This document shows positions 42,954 through 51,640 of a stretch of 64,000 nucleotides of DNA, piece after piece. The DNA lies in assembly GCF_001005295.1 (NCBI RefSeq), contig NZ_LBMK01000001.1, positions 86,595 through 150,594 of the forward strand. Reading direction: 5' to 3'. Under the pieces are notes generated by a model, which saw only the letters and a list, made by a program, of their open reading frames with translations, did no database searches and was not told the origin of the DNA. The number at the start of each line of letters is the position of its first letter. Positions within the stretch are counted from its first letter, which is position 1. Source of the stretch: Streptomyces yangpuensis. GTDB taxonomy: Bacteria > Actinomycetota > Actinomycetes > Streptomycetales > Streptomycetaceae. A program made the position numbers and the translations under genes.

Positions 42954-44675
42954 CTAGCGGACTGCGTCGCGCTGGATGGTCTTGCCCGTGGCCTGTTCGA
43001 TGTACTGGATGACGATCTCCAGCCGTTCGTTCAGGAACGTCGTGTAGTCGTCGTTCAGGAGCCCGCTGGCCTGCTGGCTCGCGATCGCGTGCGATGCCAG
43101 GACGTCCGTCAGTCGCTGCTCGCCGTAGGCCGTTTTCATCTTCTCGATGTACACGCTGGGTGCGTGGCTCGCGATGATGCGATTCGTCTCCCCGTCGATG
43201 AGGGAGCGGTTGAGCATCAGCTCGGAACTCTCCGCGTTCTGCTGCTTGCCCAGGTAGGCCTTCGGGAAGATGTGGTGCGACTCGGCGTCGAGCGCGCGAG
43301 TGGTCGACATGCTCTGGCCGGTGTGGAAGTCCGCAGCCTTGTTCTTGACGAGCAGGCAGATCATTCCCGAGTAGAGCGCCTTGCGTCGCACCGTCGCCGT
43401 GCGGAGTGTGGCCGCGTTGATGTGCAACTCGTCGATCGCTTCGGGAGCCGGTCCCTCACCGGCGGTGATCCATTGGGAGAGCCGTGAGTAGTCGGCACCC
43501 ATCTGGCTGTTGGCGCCCTGGTCGTAGTTGGTGGTGAAGGTGCTCGCCCAGAAGAACTGCTGGAGTCGAAGCAGGGCCTGGGAGCGTTCCAGTGGCTTCA
43601 GATCCTTCTGCTTGTCCCACACGGCGGCCATGGGGGTGAGCAGCATTCCGTACGGGAGCCACTTCTGGGAGGTGACGCCGCAATCGGACTGGAGCATGTC
43701 GATCACGCCGGCGAAGCCTGACGTCGCGCTGTCCCAGTGGGCTTTGATGTCGTCCCCGGTCAGCTTCTTGAGGACGTCCGACCGCTGGGCGCTGCTGCGG
43801 ACCCGCAGGCAGATGGCCTGGAGCACGTTGTACGGATCGATACGGAATTCCTTGAGGGCCCTGTGGTTGGCCTCCGCCTCGTCCCACAGGTCCCGCAGGT
43901 TGACCCCTTGAGGGAAGAAACGTGCGGTGAGCAGCTCGAAGGGGCCGAGCGGTTTACCCGTCCGGTTCAAGGTCTCGAAGATCGTGCAGACGGCGTCCAT
44001 GGACGTGGAACTGGGGAGGGTGAGGACGGGAAGTCCGTAAGTTTTCAGAGGGCTGATGTACTTGTCGCGCATCTCCCGGTAGAGGCTCTTCGCCTCCTTC
44101 GCGGTGAGCGGTATCTCCGGATCGCCCTCAATGGTGTCGGCGTAGTCGTCCAGCCAGTCGTCGAATTGGTGGACTTCGGCGATGGGGAGATGGGACGGCT
44201 TCAGCGACTGACTGCGGCGCCCGGCCTTCGCCACGGCGGGCATGGAGAAGATCGCCTGCTCGAAGTCCACGTCCGGAACCTCGCGGACGCTCCGCCTCAG
44301 GATGTCGACGAACTCGTCCACCTTGATGTAATAGCGCTCGTCACCCGACCCTGTCAGCGCCTGGTAGAGCGACGTGAGTCGTTGTTGCCCGTCGAGTACC
44401 AGGACCGAAGGCGGCTTTCCGGATGTGCTCGGAGCCCCGTCGAAGCTCCGACTGGCGAAGACCTGCCCTTCTCCCTGTTCCCAGAAGAGGAGTGTTCCCA
44501 CTGGGTAGCGCGACATGATGGAACCGAGGAGCTCGGCGGTTCGGGTGGAATCCCATACGAAATCACGTTGGAAATCAGGGAGCGCGATCTCCTGGCTCTG
44601 GATGCGCGTCACGATATTCAGGACCTGAAGAGGGTTGGTCTGGAATATCGGGTCCGACTCGTATGCGCTGGTCAT
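42954..44675 (-). CDS. DUF262 / HNH (GmrSD-like) restriction-type protein
   Basis: A 573-residue protein. The N-terminal DUF262 (ParB-like) domain has IALPDFQRDFVWD, LLGSIMSRYPVGTLLFWE and the nucleotide motif VLD95GQQRLTSLYQAL. The C-terminal part has an HNH-type centre, ESH467-H468-IFPKAYLG, then MLNRSLIDGETNRIIA, as in DUF1524-like nucleases. This architecture is that of GmrSD-type IV restriction and other anti-phage nucleases that attack modified DNA. GC content is visibly lower than in neighbouring genes, suggesting acquisition. ATG 44675 with GAAGGAA upstream. It probably forms an operon with vsr; no dnd, ssp or brx genes are present. Confidence 0.9.
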   Translation of the reverse strand: MTSAYESDPIFQTNPLQVLNIVTRIQSQEIALPDFQRDFVWDSTRTAELLGSIMSRYPVGTLLFWEQGEGQVFASRSFDGAPSTSGKPPSVLVLDGQQRLTSLYQALTGSGDERYYIKVDEFVDILRRSVREVPDVDFEQAIFSMPAVAKAGRRSQSLKPSHLPIAEVHQFDDWLDDYADTIEGDPEIPLTAKEAKSLYREMRDKYISPLKTYGLPVLTLPSSTSMDAVCTIFETLNRTGKPLGPFELLTARFFPQGVNLRDLWDEAEANHRALKEFRIDPYNVLQAICLRVRSSAQRSDVLKKLTGDDIKAHWDSATSGFAGVIDMLQSDCGVTSQKWLPYGMLLTPMAAVWDKQKDLKPLERSQALLRLQQFFWASTFTTNYDQGANSQMGADYSRLSQWITAGEGPAPEAIDELHINAATLRTATVRRKALYSGMICLLVKNKAADFHTGQSMSTTRALDAESHHIFPKAYLGKQQNAESSELMLNRSLIDGETNRIIASHAPSVYIEKMKTAYGEQRLTDVLASHAIASQQASGLLNDDYTTFLNERLEIVIQYIEQATGKTIQRDAVR

Positions 44676-44726
44676 GGATTCCTTCGTGATGAAAACGGAA
44701 GACTGGGGGCCGTGGATCGCCCGGTA

Positions 44727-45728
44727 TCAGCTGCTGCCCCCGTGGCATTCCGCGTACGGCTTGCCCGAGGTGCACCAGCAGGGGGAGGTGGGGGTGGGGG
44801 GCCAGGGGGTGGCTTTGCCGCGGGCTGCCAGGGTCGTGGCGTATTCCGCCAGGAGGGACGGGGAGGCCGGGGAGGTCTTCTCGGAGGCGGCGAAGGCCTC
44901 GTACGAGGGGACGCTCGCCGTCACGATCCCGAGGTTGGTGGTGCCCGAGGCGGCCAGGGCGCGCAGGGAGGTCTCGATGTCGCGGAGGTGGGCCTCGTGC
45001 GAGGCGTACTCCGAGGCGAGCGTCGGGTAGCTGGTCAGCAGCTCGGACAGTTCGCGCTGCGGCCAGTGGAGGATCGCCACCGGGAACGGGCGGGACAGGG
45101 CCGCGCGGCGGTCGCCCAGTTCGGCACGCAGGCGGGCGATCTCGGCGCGCAGCTCGGCCGGGTCGTCGGAGCCCAGGGCCCAGATGCGCTTCGGGTCGTG
45201 GAGCTCGTCGAGCGGGATCGGGCCGATGTGGCGGGTGTCGGCCACCATGTCCCAGTCGTCGTGTGGGCGCCCGAGGAGGCGGCGCACCCGGTGGCGGCCC
45301 GTCAGGAGGGCGGTCGTGGCCGGGGTGAGCGGGGTCGAGTCCGCGATGAGGAGCGTCGCAGCCTGCGTGAAGCAGTCCTCGGAGGCCTCCAACTCGTCGT
45401 GGGCCTCAAGGGCTTCCGCGATGACCTCCCACGGCGCCGGGTCCTTGGGGGAGGCGGCGCGGATGCCCGCGATGAGGGCGCGGGCCTCGGCCTCGTGGCC
45501 GTACTCCCAGAGGTTCGCCGCCTGGAGGGCCTTGATCAGGTGGGGGTCGGAGGGCGAGGAGGAGAGGAGTTGGTCGTACAGGGCGCTCGCCCGGTCCCGT
45601 TCGTCGGCCAGTTCGAGGTGGGCCGCGGCCTGGAGGAGCAAGGGCTCCTGGTCCTCGGGGTAGCGGGTCGCCGTGCGGATGAGGCGCTCGGCTTCGGCGA
45701 TGTGCTCGGCAGGCGTGTCGGGGCGCAT
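44727..45728 (-). CDS. TPR-like protein with C-terminal SEC-C zinc motif
   Basis: A 333-residue protein. The N-terminal 180 residues are helical repeats (AERLIRTATRYPEDQEPLLLQAAAHLELADERDRASALYDQLL). The middle part is DPAELRAEIARLRAELGDRRAALSRPFPVAILHWPQREL. The C-terminus is a SEC-C motif, SPCWCTSGKPYAECHG (CxC...CH), which binds zinc and is often a protein-docking element. Function unknown. Back-to-back with the class E sortase gene. Confidence 0.88.
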   Translation of the reverse strand: MRPDTPAEHIAEAERLIRTATRYPEDQEPLLLQAAAHLELADERDRASALYDQLLSSSPSDPHLIKALQAANLWEYGHEAEARALIAGIRAASPKDPAPWEVIAEALEAHDELEASEDCFTQAATLLIADSTPLTPATTALLTGRHRVRRLLGRPHDDWDMVADTRHIGPIPLDELHDPKRIWALGSDDPAELRAEIARLRAELGDRRAALSRPFPVAILHWPQRELSELLTSYPTLASEYASHEAHLRDIETSLRALAASGTTNLGIVTASVPSYEAFAASEKTSPASPSLLAEYATTLAARGKATPWPPTPTSPCWCTSGKPYAECHGGSS

Positions 45729-45775
45729 GGTTCACACCGTACTGCCGCTGGTCAGTTGACGGGGGAGGTCTTAGG

Positions 45776-46588
45776 GTGCCGCCCGTGCGGGATCACATAC
45801 CTGTGGTGGTTCAGGGGCGGGGCCGGCGGGCGGGCCGGGCCGGTCTCGTGGGGGTCCTGTGGGCGGCCGCCGAGCTGACCGTCACCGTGGGCGTGGTGTT
45901 GTTGTTGCTGGTGGTGCACCAGGTGTGGTGGACCAACCGGCAGGCCGCCGCCGCGGCGCAGGAGCAGGTCCGGGCCCTGGAGCGGGCCTGGGGGGATGAT
46001 CCTCCCCCTTCATCCGCTTCTGCTTCTGCTTCTGCCTCGCCTTCGGTTCTGCCTTCCGTGTCGTCGTCCGTGTCGCCTTCCGGGGGTCCTGCTGTCGTTC
46101 CCTCTTCCCCGCCGCCTCCGCCTGCCGGGCCGGCGGGGGCGGGGGCGCGGGAGCGGGCGTACGCCGTGCTGCGCATCCCGCGGCTCGGCCTCGTCGTCCC
46201 CGTCGCGCAGGGCATCGACAAGCGGGCCGTCCTCGACAAGGGGTACGCGGGGCAGTACCCCGGGACCGCCGGGCCCGGGGAGCGGGGGAACTTCGCGCTG
46301 GCCGGTCACCGCAACACCCACGGCGAGCCCTTCCGGTACGTCAACCGGCTGCGGGCGGGCGACGAGCTGATCGTGGACGTGCGGGGGCGCAGGTACACGT
46401 ACGTGGTGGGGAAGGTCCTGAGCGAGACGACCGAGCGGGACACCGGGGTGATCGCCCCGGTGCCGCGGAGCGTGGTGAAGCCGGAGTACGGCTACAGCGA
46501 GCCCGGCGCGTACATCACGCTGACCACGTGCACACCCGAGTACAGCTCGAAGTACCGGCTGGTGGTCTGGGGGACCCTCCGCCGCTGA
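45776..46588 (+). CDS. Class E sortase
   Basis: A 270-residue membrane-anchored transpeptidase that links surface proteins to peptidoglycan in actinobacteria, using LAxTG signals. It has an N-terminal helix (LTVTVGVVLLLLVVHQVWW), a Ser/Pro-rich linker and the sortase barrel with LRIPRLGLVVPVAQGIDK. Catalytic residues are visible: H178 in FALAGHRNTHG, C252 in ITLTTCTPEYSSKYRLV and R261. The TLTTC motif marks class E. GTG 45776 with GGAGG upstream. A likely substrate with an LAHTG tail is encoded at 52055. Confidence 0.94.
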   Translation: MPPVRDHIPVVVQGRGRRAGRAGLVGVLWAAAELTVTVGVVLLLLVVHQVWWTNRQAAAAAQEQVRALERAWGDDPPPSSASASASASPSVLPSVSSSVSPSGGPAVVPSSPPPPPAGPAGAGARERAYAVLRIPRLGLVVPVAQGIDKRAVLDKGYAGQYPGTAGPGERGNFALAGHRNTHGEPFRYVNRLRAGDELIVDVRGRRYTYVVGKVLSETTERDTGVIAPVPRSVVKPEYGYSEPGAYITLTTCTPEYSSKYRLVVWGTLRR

Positions 46589-46668
46589 CCTCATCTCCCG
46601 TTGTCGGTGGGCCCGGTTACCATCGATCGAGAACAGTTCGAACAGCGCGGGGAGAGGGGGAGGTTCGC

Positions 46669-47046
46669 ATGGGCATCGGCATGAGCATGGGCATGGGCCG
46701 GTCACGACGACACGACGTTCCGCTCGTCCCGCTGGACCGGATCGCCCGGGTGCTCTCCGTGCTGCTCCCGCTCGTGCTGCTCGGGGGAGCCCTCGGGCTG
46801 TTCGCCGGGGAGAGCGGGCTGGGCGCTGTGGTGGTCGCCCTCGCGGCGACCGTCGTCGCCGTCTCCGTGGGTGCCGAGGCCCTGGCCGCCGCCGCGCGGC
46901 TCGTACGGCCGGTGCCGCCGCACCGAATACGCACCGCGATCCGTGATCGCGAGCAGCGCACGGCGTTCCTGCCGCAGCGTGATCCCGATGCCTCGGGCCG
47001 GTCGCGGCCCAGGGCGCCCGGCCGTCTTGTTCCGACGGCCGCGTAG
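46669..47046 (+). CDS. Small membrane protein, DUF6412-like
   Basis: A 125-residue protein with a Met/Gly-rich start (MGIGMSMGMGRSRR), two hydrophobic segments (ARVLSVLLPLVLLGGALGLFAG and GAVVVALAATVVAVSVGAEALAAAARLV) and a basic, Pro/Arg-rich tail (RDREQRTAFLPQRDPDASGRSRPRAPGR). In Streptomyces such a protein commonly precedes the YidC-like gene, as here (115 bp upstream). The family name is from memory. Function unknown. Confidence 0.7.
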   Translation: MGIGMSMGMGRSRRHDVPLVPLDRIARVLSVLLPLVLLGGALGLFAGESGLGAVVVALAATVVAVSVGAEALAAAARLVRPVPPHRIRTAIRDREQRTAFLPQRDPDASGRSRPRAPGRLVPTAA

Positions 47047-47160
47047 GGGCGCGCAGTTCTCCTCGCCTTCTGCTGACTGATCACTGTTGTCGCCCCTCGT
47101 GGGTCGTCACGCCGAAATGCACCTCTTTCGACGTTCGACGAGACCCTTCGGAGGGCCCGC

Positions 47161-48066
47161 GTGTCCGTTTTCACCCACCTTGTTGTCGAGTTGGGCCGGC
47201 TTCTCGAGCCGGTGCTGGCCGAGTCCGCGACCGCTGCCGCGATCGTGCTGTTCACCGTGCTCGTACGGCTCGCCCTGCACCCGCTGAGCAGGGCTGCTTT
47301 CCGTGGTGCGACCCCGCTGGCCGGCTGCCTGCCCCTGCTGCTGCAGCTGCCGGTGTTCTTCCTCATGTACCAGGCGTTCTCCTCGGGGGGTGAGCTGCTG
47401 AGCCACCGGCTGTTCGGCGCGCCGCTGGGGTCCCGGTGGGCCGATGCGCTCGGGGAGGGCGGTCCGTTCGGGGCACAGGGGCTGGTGTTCCTGGCGCTGT
47501 TCGGGGTGATCGCCGTGGTGGCCGCCTGGAGTGCCGTGCGCGGGCGCCGGTCGGCGGCCGCCGCTGCCGCTGCCGCTGCCGACGCCGCGAAGAAGCCCGA
47601 CGCGGCGAAGAAGTCCGCCGCCGCGCAGAGGCCTGCCGTCGGCTCCGGCAGGACGAAGCCGGGGAGCAAGGGCGGGGTCCGTGCCCGAGCCGCGGGTGGG
47701 GCCGGCGCTCGTGCCGACGCCGCCGGTGCCGGTGCCGGTAAGCCGGCCGGGGCCGGTCACCGTGCCTGGGCTGCCGCCGGTCACCGCGCCGGGGCAGGGG
47801 CCGGGGCCGCTGCGGTGCCCGAGCTGAGTGCCGAGCAGCAGGAGGCCATGCGCAAGCTGGGCGGCGTACTGCCCCTGCTCTCGTTCGGGACGCTGATCAC
47901 CGCGGCCGTGGTGCCGCTGGCCGCCGGGCTCTACCTGCTCACCACCACCGCCTGGGCGGTCGCGGAGCGGGCCTGGCTCGAACACCGCAAGGCCCGGGCC
48001 GTGGCCCGTACCGAGGCCTCCGGCACTGAGCGGGCGGTCGACGGAGCAGCGCGTTCCAGTCTGTGA
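47161..48066 (+). CDS. YidC/Oxa1-like membrane insertase paralogue
   Basis: A 301-residue protein with the N-terminal helix region ATAAAIVLFTVLVRLALHPLSRAAFRG, GCLPLLLQLPVFFLMYQAFSSGG and LPLLSFGTLITAAVVPLAAGLYLLTTTAWAVAE, following the YidC/Oxa1 five-helix core. A long Ala/Gly/Lys-rich linker (about residues 130-225, with runs such as AAAAAAAAAD) interrupts the core between helices, which is unusual. It is likely a secondary, divergent insertase rather than the housekeeping YidC. GTG start. Confidence 0.82.
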   Translation: MSVFTHLVVELGRLLEPVLAESATAAAIVLFTVLVRLALHPLSRAAFRGATPLAGCLPLLLQLPVFFLMYQAFSSGGELLSHRLFGAPLGSRWADALGEGGPFGAQGLVFLALFGVIAVVAAWSAVRGRRSAAAAAAAAADAAKKPDAAKKSAAAQRPAVGSGRTKPGSKGGVRARAAGGAGARADAAGAGAGKPAGAGHRAWAAAGHRAGAGAGAAAVPELSAEQQEAMRKLGGVLPLLSFGTLITAAVVPLAAGLYLLTTTAWAVAERAWLEHRKARAVARTEASGTERAVDGAARSSL

Positions 48067-48188
48067 ACAGGGTCTTGCGGATTGGGTGGACTTCTTGGAG
48101 GATCAGCCAATCCTCCGATGGCCGCAACCCATCGTCCGGCCCGGGGCATGCCCGTGGGCCGACCACCCACGACCACGGGAGAATGCCC

Positions 48189-49046
48189 ATGAAGCTGCTG
48201 CGTGTCGGACCGGCCGGGTCGGAGCGCCCCGCGCTGCTCGACCAGGACGGGACCCTGCGGGACCTGTCCGGCCTGGTCACGGATGTGGACGGCGCACTGC
48301 TCGCCGACGACTCCGTGCTGTCCCGGGTACGGGAAGCGGCGGAGTCGGGCGAGCTTCCGGTCCTGGACGCCGAAGGGCTGCGGATCGGCGCGCCCGTCGG
48401 CCGCATCGGCAAGATCGTGGGCATCGGCCTGAACTACTTCGGGCACGCGGCGGAGATCGGCGCGGAGCCGCCGGCCGAGCCGATCCTCTTCCTGAAGGCG
48501 GCGGACACGGTGGCCGGCCCCGACGACACGGTCCTGATCCCGCGCGGCAGCGTGAAGACCGACTGGGAGGCCGAGCTCGGCGTCGTCATCGGCAGCACCG
48601 CCCGCTACCTGGACTCGGCGGAGCAGGGCCTGGCGCACGTCGGCGGCTACGCGCTGGTCAACGACGTCTCGGAACGCGAGTTCCAGATCGAGCGCGGCGG
48701 CACCTGGGACAAGGGCAAGAACTGCGAGACCTTCACCCCGCTCGGCCCGTGGCTGGTGACCGCCGACGAGATCCCGGACCCGCAAATCCTGGACGTGAAG
48801 CTGTGGGTCAACGGCGAGCTCAAGCAGGACGGCAACACCTCGGACCAGATCTTCCCGGTCGGCGAGGTCGTCCGGTACCTGAGCCGGTTCATGACCCTGT
48901 ACCCGGGCGACGTCATCGTCACCGGTACGCCGGCCGGCGTGGCGATGGGCCAGCCGGAGCCGAAGCCGTACCTGCGGGCGGGTGACGTCGTGGAGCTGGA
49001 GATCGAGGGGCTGGGCCGTCAGCGCCAGGAGTTCAAGGGCGCGTAG
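48189..49046 (+). CDS. Fumarylacetoacetate hydrolase family protein
   Basis: A 285-residue metal-dependent hydrolase/isomerase of the FAH superfamily. IVGIGLNYFGHAAEIGAEPPAEPILFLK and DWEAELGVVIG give the metal ligands, with GYALVNDVSEREFQIERGGTWDKGK, FTPLGPWLVT and MTLYPGDVIVTGTPAGVAMG. Family members act on 2-hydroxyhepta-dienedioate, oxaloacetate and acylpyruvates; the actual substrate is unknown. ATG 48189 with GGGAG at proper spacing (an ATG at 48183 is too close). Single gene ended by a hairpin. Confidence 0.9.
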   Translation: MKLLRVGPAGSERPALLDQDGTLRDLSGLVTDVDGALLADDSVLSRVREAAESGELPVLDAEGLRIGAPVGRIGKIVGIGLNYFGHAAEIGAEPPAEPILFLKAADTVAGPDDTVLIPRGSVKTDWEAELGVVIGSTARYLDSAEQGLAHVGGYALVNDVSEREFQIERGGTWDKGKNCETFTPLGPWLVTADEIPDPQILDVKLWVNGELKQDGNTSDQIFPVGEVVRYLSRFMTLYPGDVIVTGTPAGVAMGQPEPKPYLRAGDVVELEIEGLGRQRQEFKGA

Positions 49047-49070
49047 CCGCGCCGCTGGGAGCGGATGGAC

Positions 49071-49111
49071 GGGAAGGGCCGGGCTGCCGTTGCGGCGGTC
49101 CCGCCCTTCCC
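49071..49111 (+). terminator. Terminator after the FAH-family gene
   Basis: Outer stem GGGAAGGGC / GCCCTTCCC (49071-49079 and 49103-49111) with an inner imperfect stem. Confidence 0.7.
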
Positions 49112-49150
49112 GCGTCCGCGTCCGCGTCCGCGGCTGAGTGCGGATGGGTG

Positions 49151-49234
49151 TTCGCGTGTGGGTTCACGTGTGGGTTCACGTATGCGTTCACGTGCGTGTT
49201 CACGTATGCGTTCACGTGTGTGTCCGCGTCCGTC
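49151..49234. repeat. 12-bp tandem repeat (seven units)
   Basis: Units such as TTCACGTGTGGG, TTCACGTATGCG and TTCACGTGCGTG repeat with an exact 12-bp period between the FAH-family gene and the 3' end of the minus-strand oxidoreductase. Confidence 0.9.
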
Positions 49235-49262
49235 CGTGCGGGTGCTCGCGGACGTCGGGGCG

Positions 49263-50369
49263 TCACGCCGTTCCGTGCTCCGCGGTGAGGGGGAGTTCCA
49301 CGGCCACGCCCTCCTGCGACGACATGCGGGCCGCCTCCAGTACGTCGAGGCAGTGCGCGGCCTCCAGCGCCGTGACCGGGGCCGGCCCGCCTGTGCGCAG
49401 GGCGGCCTCCACCGCCGCGTAGTACGCCGGGTAGTCGCCCTGCTCGGTCGGCACCGGGGCCCCGCCACCGGTCAGCGGTGACTCGCCCGACCCCACCCGC
49501 CCCCACAGGTGCGGGGGCTCCTCGCCCCAGGGCAGCCGTCCGTCCGGCCGCAGCCCCTCCCGAAGTGCCCCCTCCTGCGGGTCCAGGCCGTACTTCACGT
49601 AGCCCGCCCGGGAGCCGAGCACGCGGAAGCGCGGCCCGAGCTGGGCGGTGGTCGCGCTGACGTAGAGGTGGGAGCGGACCCCGTTCGCGTGCGTGAGGGC
49701 GATGAAGGTGTCGTCGTCCGTCTCGGCGCCCGGGCGGCGCGCGTCGGTCTCCGCGTAGACCCGTACGGCGGGCCCGAACAGCACGAGGGCCTGGTCGACG
49801 ACGTGGCTGCCCAGGTCGTAGAGCAGGCCGCCGATCTCCTCCGGGGCGCCCGACTCGCGCCAGCCGCCCTTCAGTTGCGGGCGCCACCGCTCGAAGCGGG
49901 ACTCGAAGCGCTGGACCTCGCCGAGTTCGTCGTCGGCGAGGAGGCGGCGCAGGGTGAGGAAGTCGTTGTCCCAGCGGCGGTTCTGGAAGACGGAGAGGAA
50001 GGTCCCGCGCCGGTCGGCCAGGGCGCCGAGCGCCCGGGCCTCGGCGGCGGTGGCGGCGAGCGGCTTGTCCACGACCGCCGGGATGCCGGCTTCGAGGGCG
50101 GTGGTGGCGAGCGGGACGTGCGTCCTGTTGGGCGAGGCGATCACGACGAGGTCGAGGTCGCGCTCCCACAGCTCGTCGGCGGTGGGCGCGGTGTGGACAT
50201 CGGGGAACTCCGCGCGGGCCTGGGCCTGCCGGTCCGGGTCGGAGGTGACGACCGTGTCGAGGACGAGTCCGTCCGTGGCGGCCACGAGGGGGGCGTGGAA
50301 GACGGAACCGGCGAGTCCGTAGCCGATGACGCCGACGCGGAGTGGTGCGGTGGGGGCGGGGGTGCTCAT
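49263..50369 (-). CDS. Gfo/Idh/MocA family oxidoreductase
   Basis: A 368-residue NAD(P)-dependent dehydrogenase. The Rossmann start is LRVGVIGYGLAGSVFHAPLV (GxGxxG), with DLDLVVIASPNRTHVPLATTALEAGIPAVVDKPLAATAAEA giving the conserved EKP-like lysine motif (here DKP). IGGLLYDLGSHVVDQALVLFG supplies the catalytic D...H pair. Members act on sugars and inositols. ATG 50369, divergent from a ROK regulator with a palindromic operator in between, so regulation by that protein and a sugar-like substrate are likely. Confidence 0.93.
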   Translation of the reverse strand: MSTPAPTAPLRVGVIGYGLAGSVFHAPLVAATDGLVLDTVVTSDPDRQAQARAEFPDVHTAPTADELWERDLDLVVIASPNRTHVPLATTALEAGIPAVVDKPLAATAAEARALGALADRRGTFLSVFQNRRWDNDFLTLRRLLADDELGEVQRFESRFERWRPQLKGGWRESGAPEEIGGLLYDLGSHVVDQALVLFGPAVRVYAETDARRPGAETDDDTFIALTHANGVRSHLYVSATTAQLGPRFRVLGSRAGYVKYGLDPQEGALREGLRPDGRLPWGEEPPHLWGRVGSGESPLTGGGAPVPTEQGDYPAYYAAVEAALRTGGPAPVTALEAAHCLDVLEAARMSSQEGVAVELPLTAEHGTA

Positions 50370-50377
50370 GGGGACCA

Positions 50378-50400
50378 CTTTCGCAACAGTGTTGTCAAAG
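50378..50400. promoter_or_regulatory. ROK-type operator between divergent genes
   Basis: CTTTCGCAACA-G-TGTTGTCAAAG, a 23-bp palindrome with arms CTTTnnCAACA/TGTTGnnAAAG, lies only 8 bp before the oxidoreductase start and 26 bp before the regulator start. Its position would block both promoters. Confidence 0.7.
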
Positions 50401-50425
50401 TGCAAGGAGGGTGGACAATGGGCTC

Positions 50426-51634
50426 GTGAACAGGGGTAGCAGGAACAGCGGCCACAGCGACGCGCACGGTCGGCGTGGCGGGGTGAACCTGCCCGCGCTG
50501 CGCGGCCACAACGAAGCACTGGTGCTGGACCTGCTGCGCGGCGCCGGCCCGGCGGGCCTGGGCCGCACGGAACTCGCCGCCCGTACGGGGCTCACTCCGC
50601 AGGCCGTCAGCAAGATCACGGCTCGGCTCGGCGCGGACGGCCTGGTCGCGGAGGCGGGCCGCGCGGCGTCCACCGGCGGCAAGCCGCGCACCCTGCTCCG
50701 GCTGGTGCCGGACGCGCGGCACGCGGTCGGAGTGCACCTGGACCGCGACGTGCTCAGGGCGGTACGGGTGGACCTGGCGGGCCGCGTCGTCGCCGACAGC
50801 GGCGGCCCGCTCGACTTCGGGGCCGGACCGGAGGCGGCGGTGGAGGCGGTCGTACGGGCGGTCGCGCGGCTCCGTGACCCGGACGGGCCGCCGCTCCTGG
50901 GCGTGGGCGTGGCCGCGCCGGGGCCGCTCGACCACCGGGCGGGGGTGATGGGACGGGTGACCGGGTTCCCGAGCTGGAAGGGCTTCCCGTTGCGGGGGGT
51001 GCTGGAGGGGCGGCTGGGCCTTCCGGTGCTGTTGGACAAGGACACGAACGCGGGTGCGGCCGCGGCCGCCGGGGCGTGGCTGCGGGCCACGTGGCCGGAG
51101 CCGGGCTCCGAGGTGGATGTGGCGGGTGCCGGGGCGGTGGGCGCGGATGCGGCTGCGCCTGCCGGGGACGGGCTTGCCGGTGGCGGGCCCCACACCTGCG
51201 TGTACCTGCACGTCGGCACGGGGCTCGGGGCCGGGCTGTGGCTGGGTGGCGGGGTCTACCGGGGTGCGCGCTCGGCGGCGGGGGAGTTCGGCCACCAGGT
51301 GCTCCTGCTGGACGGCCCGCCGTGCCGGTGCGGGGCGCGCGGCTGCGTGGAGGTGCTGTGCCTGGAGGCCGTGGCCCGAGGTGATCTTCCCGGGGCGGCG
51401 CGGATCGTGGGTGAGGCCGCGGCCAACCTGGTCGCGCTGCTGGACGTGGACCGGGTGCTGCTCGGTGGGCGTGTGGTGGCGTCGGCGCCGGACGTCTTCG
51501 TGGCCGGTGTCGGGGCCGTGCTTGCGGCCCGTGCGTTGGATCCGGCCCGGCCGGTGGTCGCCCTGGCGGGCGCGGGTGTGGCGGAGGGGGCGGCGGAGAT
51601 GGCACTGACGTCGTTGTTCGGGCGGGCGGGGTGA
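50426..51634 (+). CDS. ROK family transcriptional repressor
   Basis: A 402-residue protein with an N-terminal winged helix (LVLDLLRGAGPAGLGRTELAARTGLTPQAVSKITARLGADGLV) and a ROK domain. The ROK part has GVGVAAPGPLDHRAGVM, then LDKDTNAGAAAAAGAWL, YLHVGTGLGAGLWLGGGVYRG, EFGHQ and the zinc site CRCGARGCVE. The kinase phosphate-binding loop is degenerate (GVHLDRD), as in sugar-sensing repressors. GTG 50426 was chosen; a GTG at 50411 abuts the AGGAGG site. It probably represses the divergent oxidoreductase and itself. A low-complexity insert (GSEVDVAGAGAVGADAAAPAG) interrupts the domain. Confidence 0.92.
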   Translation: MNRGSRNSGHSDAHGRRGGVNLPALRGHNEALVLDLLRGAGPAGLGRTELAARTGLTPQAVSKITARLGADGLVAEAGRAASTGGKPRTLLRLVPDARHAVGVHLDRDVLRAVRVDLAGRVVADSGGPLDFGAGPEAAVEAVVRAVARLRDPDGPPLLGVGVAAPGPLDHRAGVMGRVTGFPSWKGFPLRGVLEGRLGLPVLLDKDTNAGAAAAAGAWLRATWPEPGSEVDVAGAGAVGADAAAPAGDGLAGGGPHTCVYLHVGTGLGAGLWLGGGVYRGARSAAGEFGHQVLLLDGPPCRCGARGCVEVLCLEAVARGDLPGAARIVGEAAANLVALLDVDRVLLGGRVVASAPDVFVAGVGAVLAARALDPARPVVALAGAGVAEGAAEMALTSLFGRAG

Positions 51635-51640
51635 GGGTTT

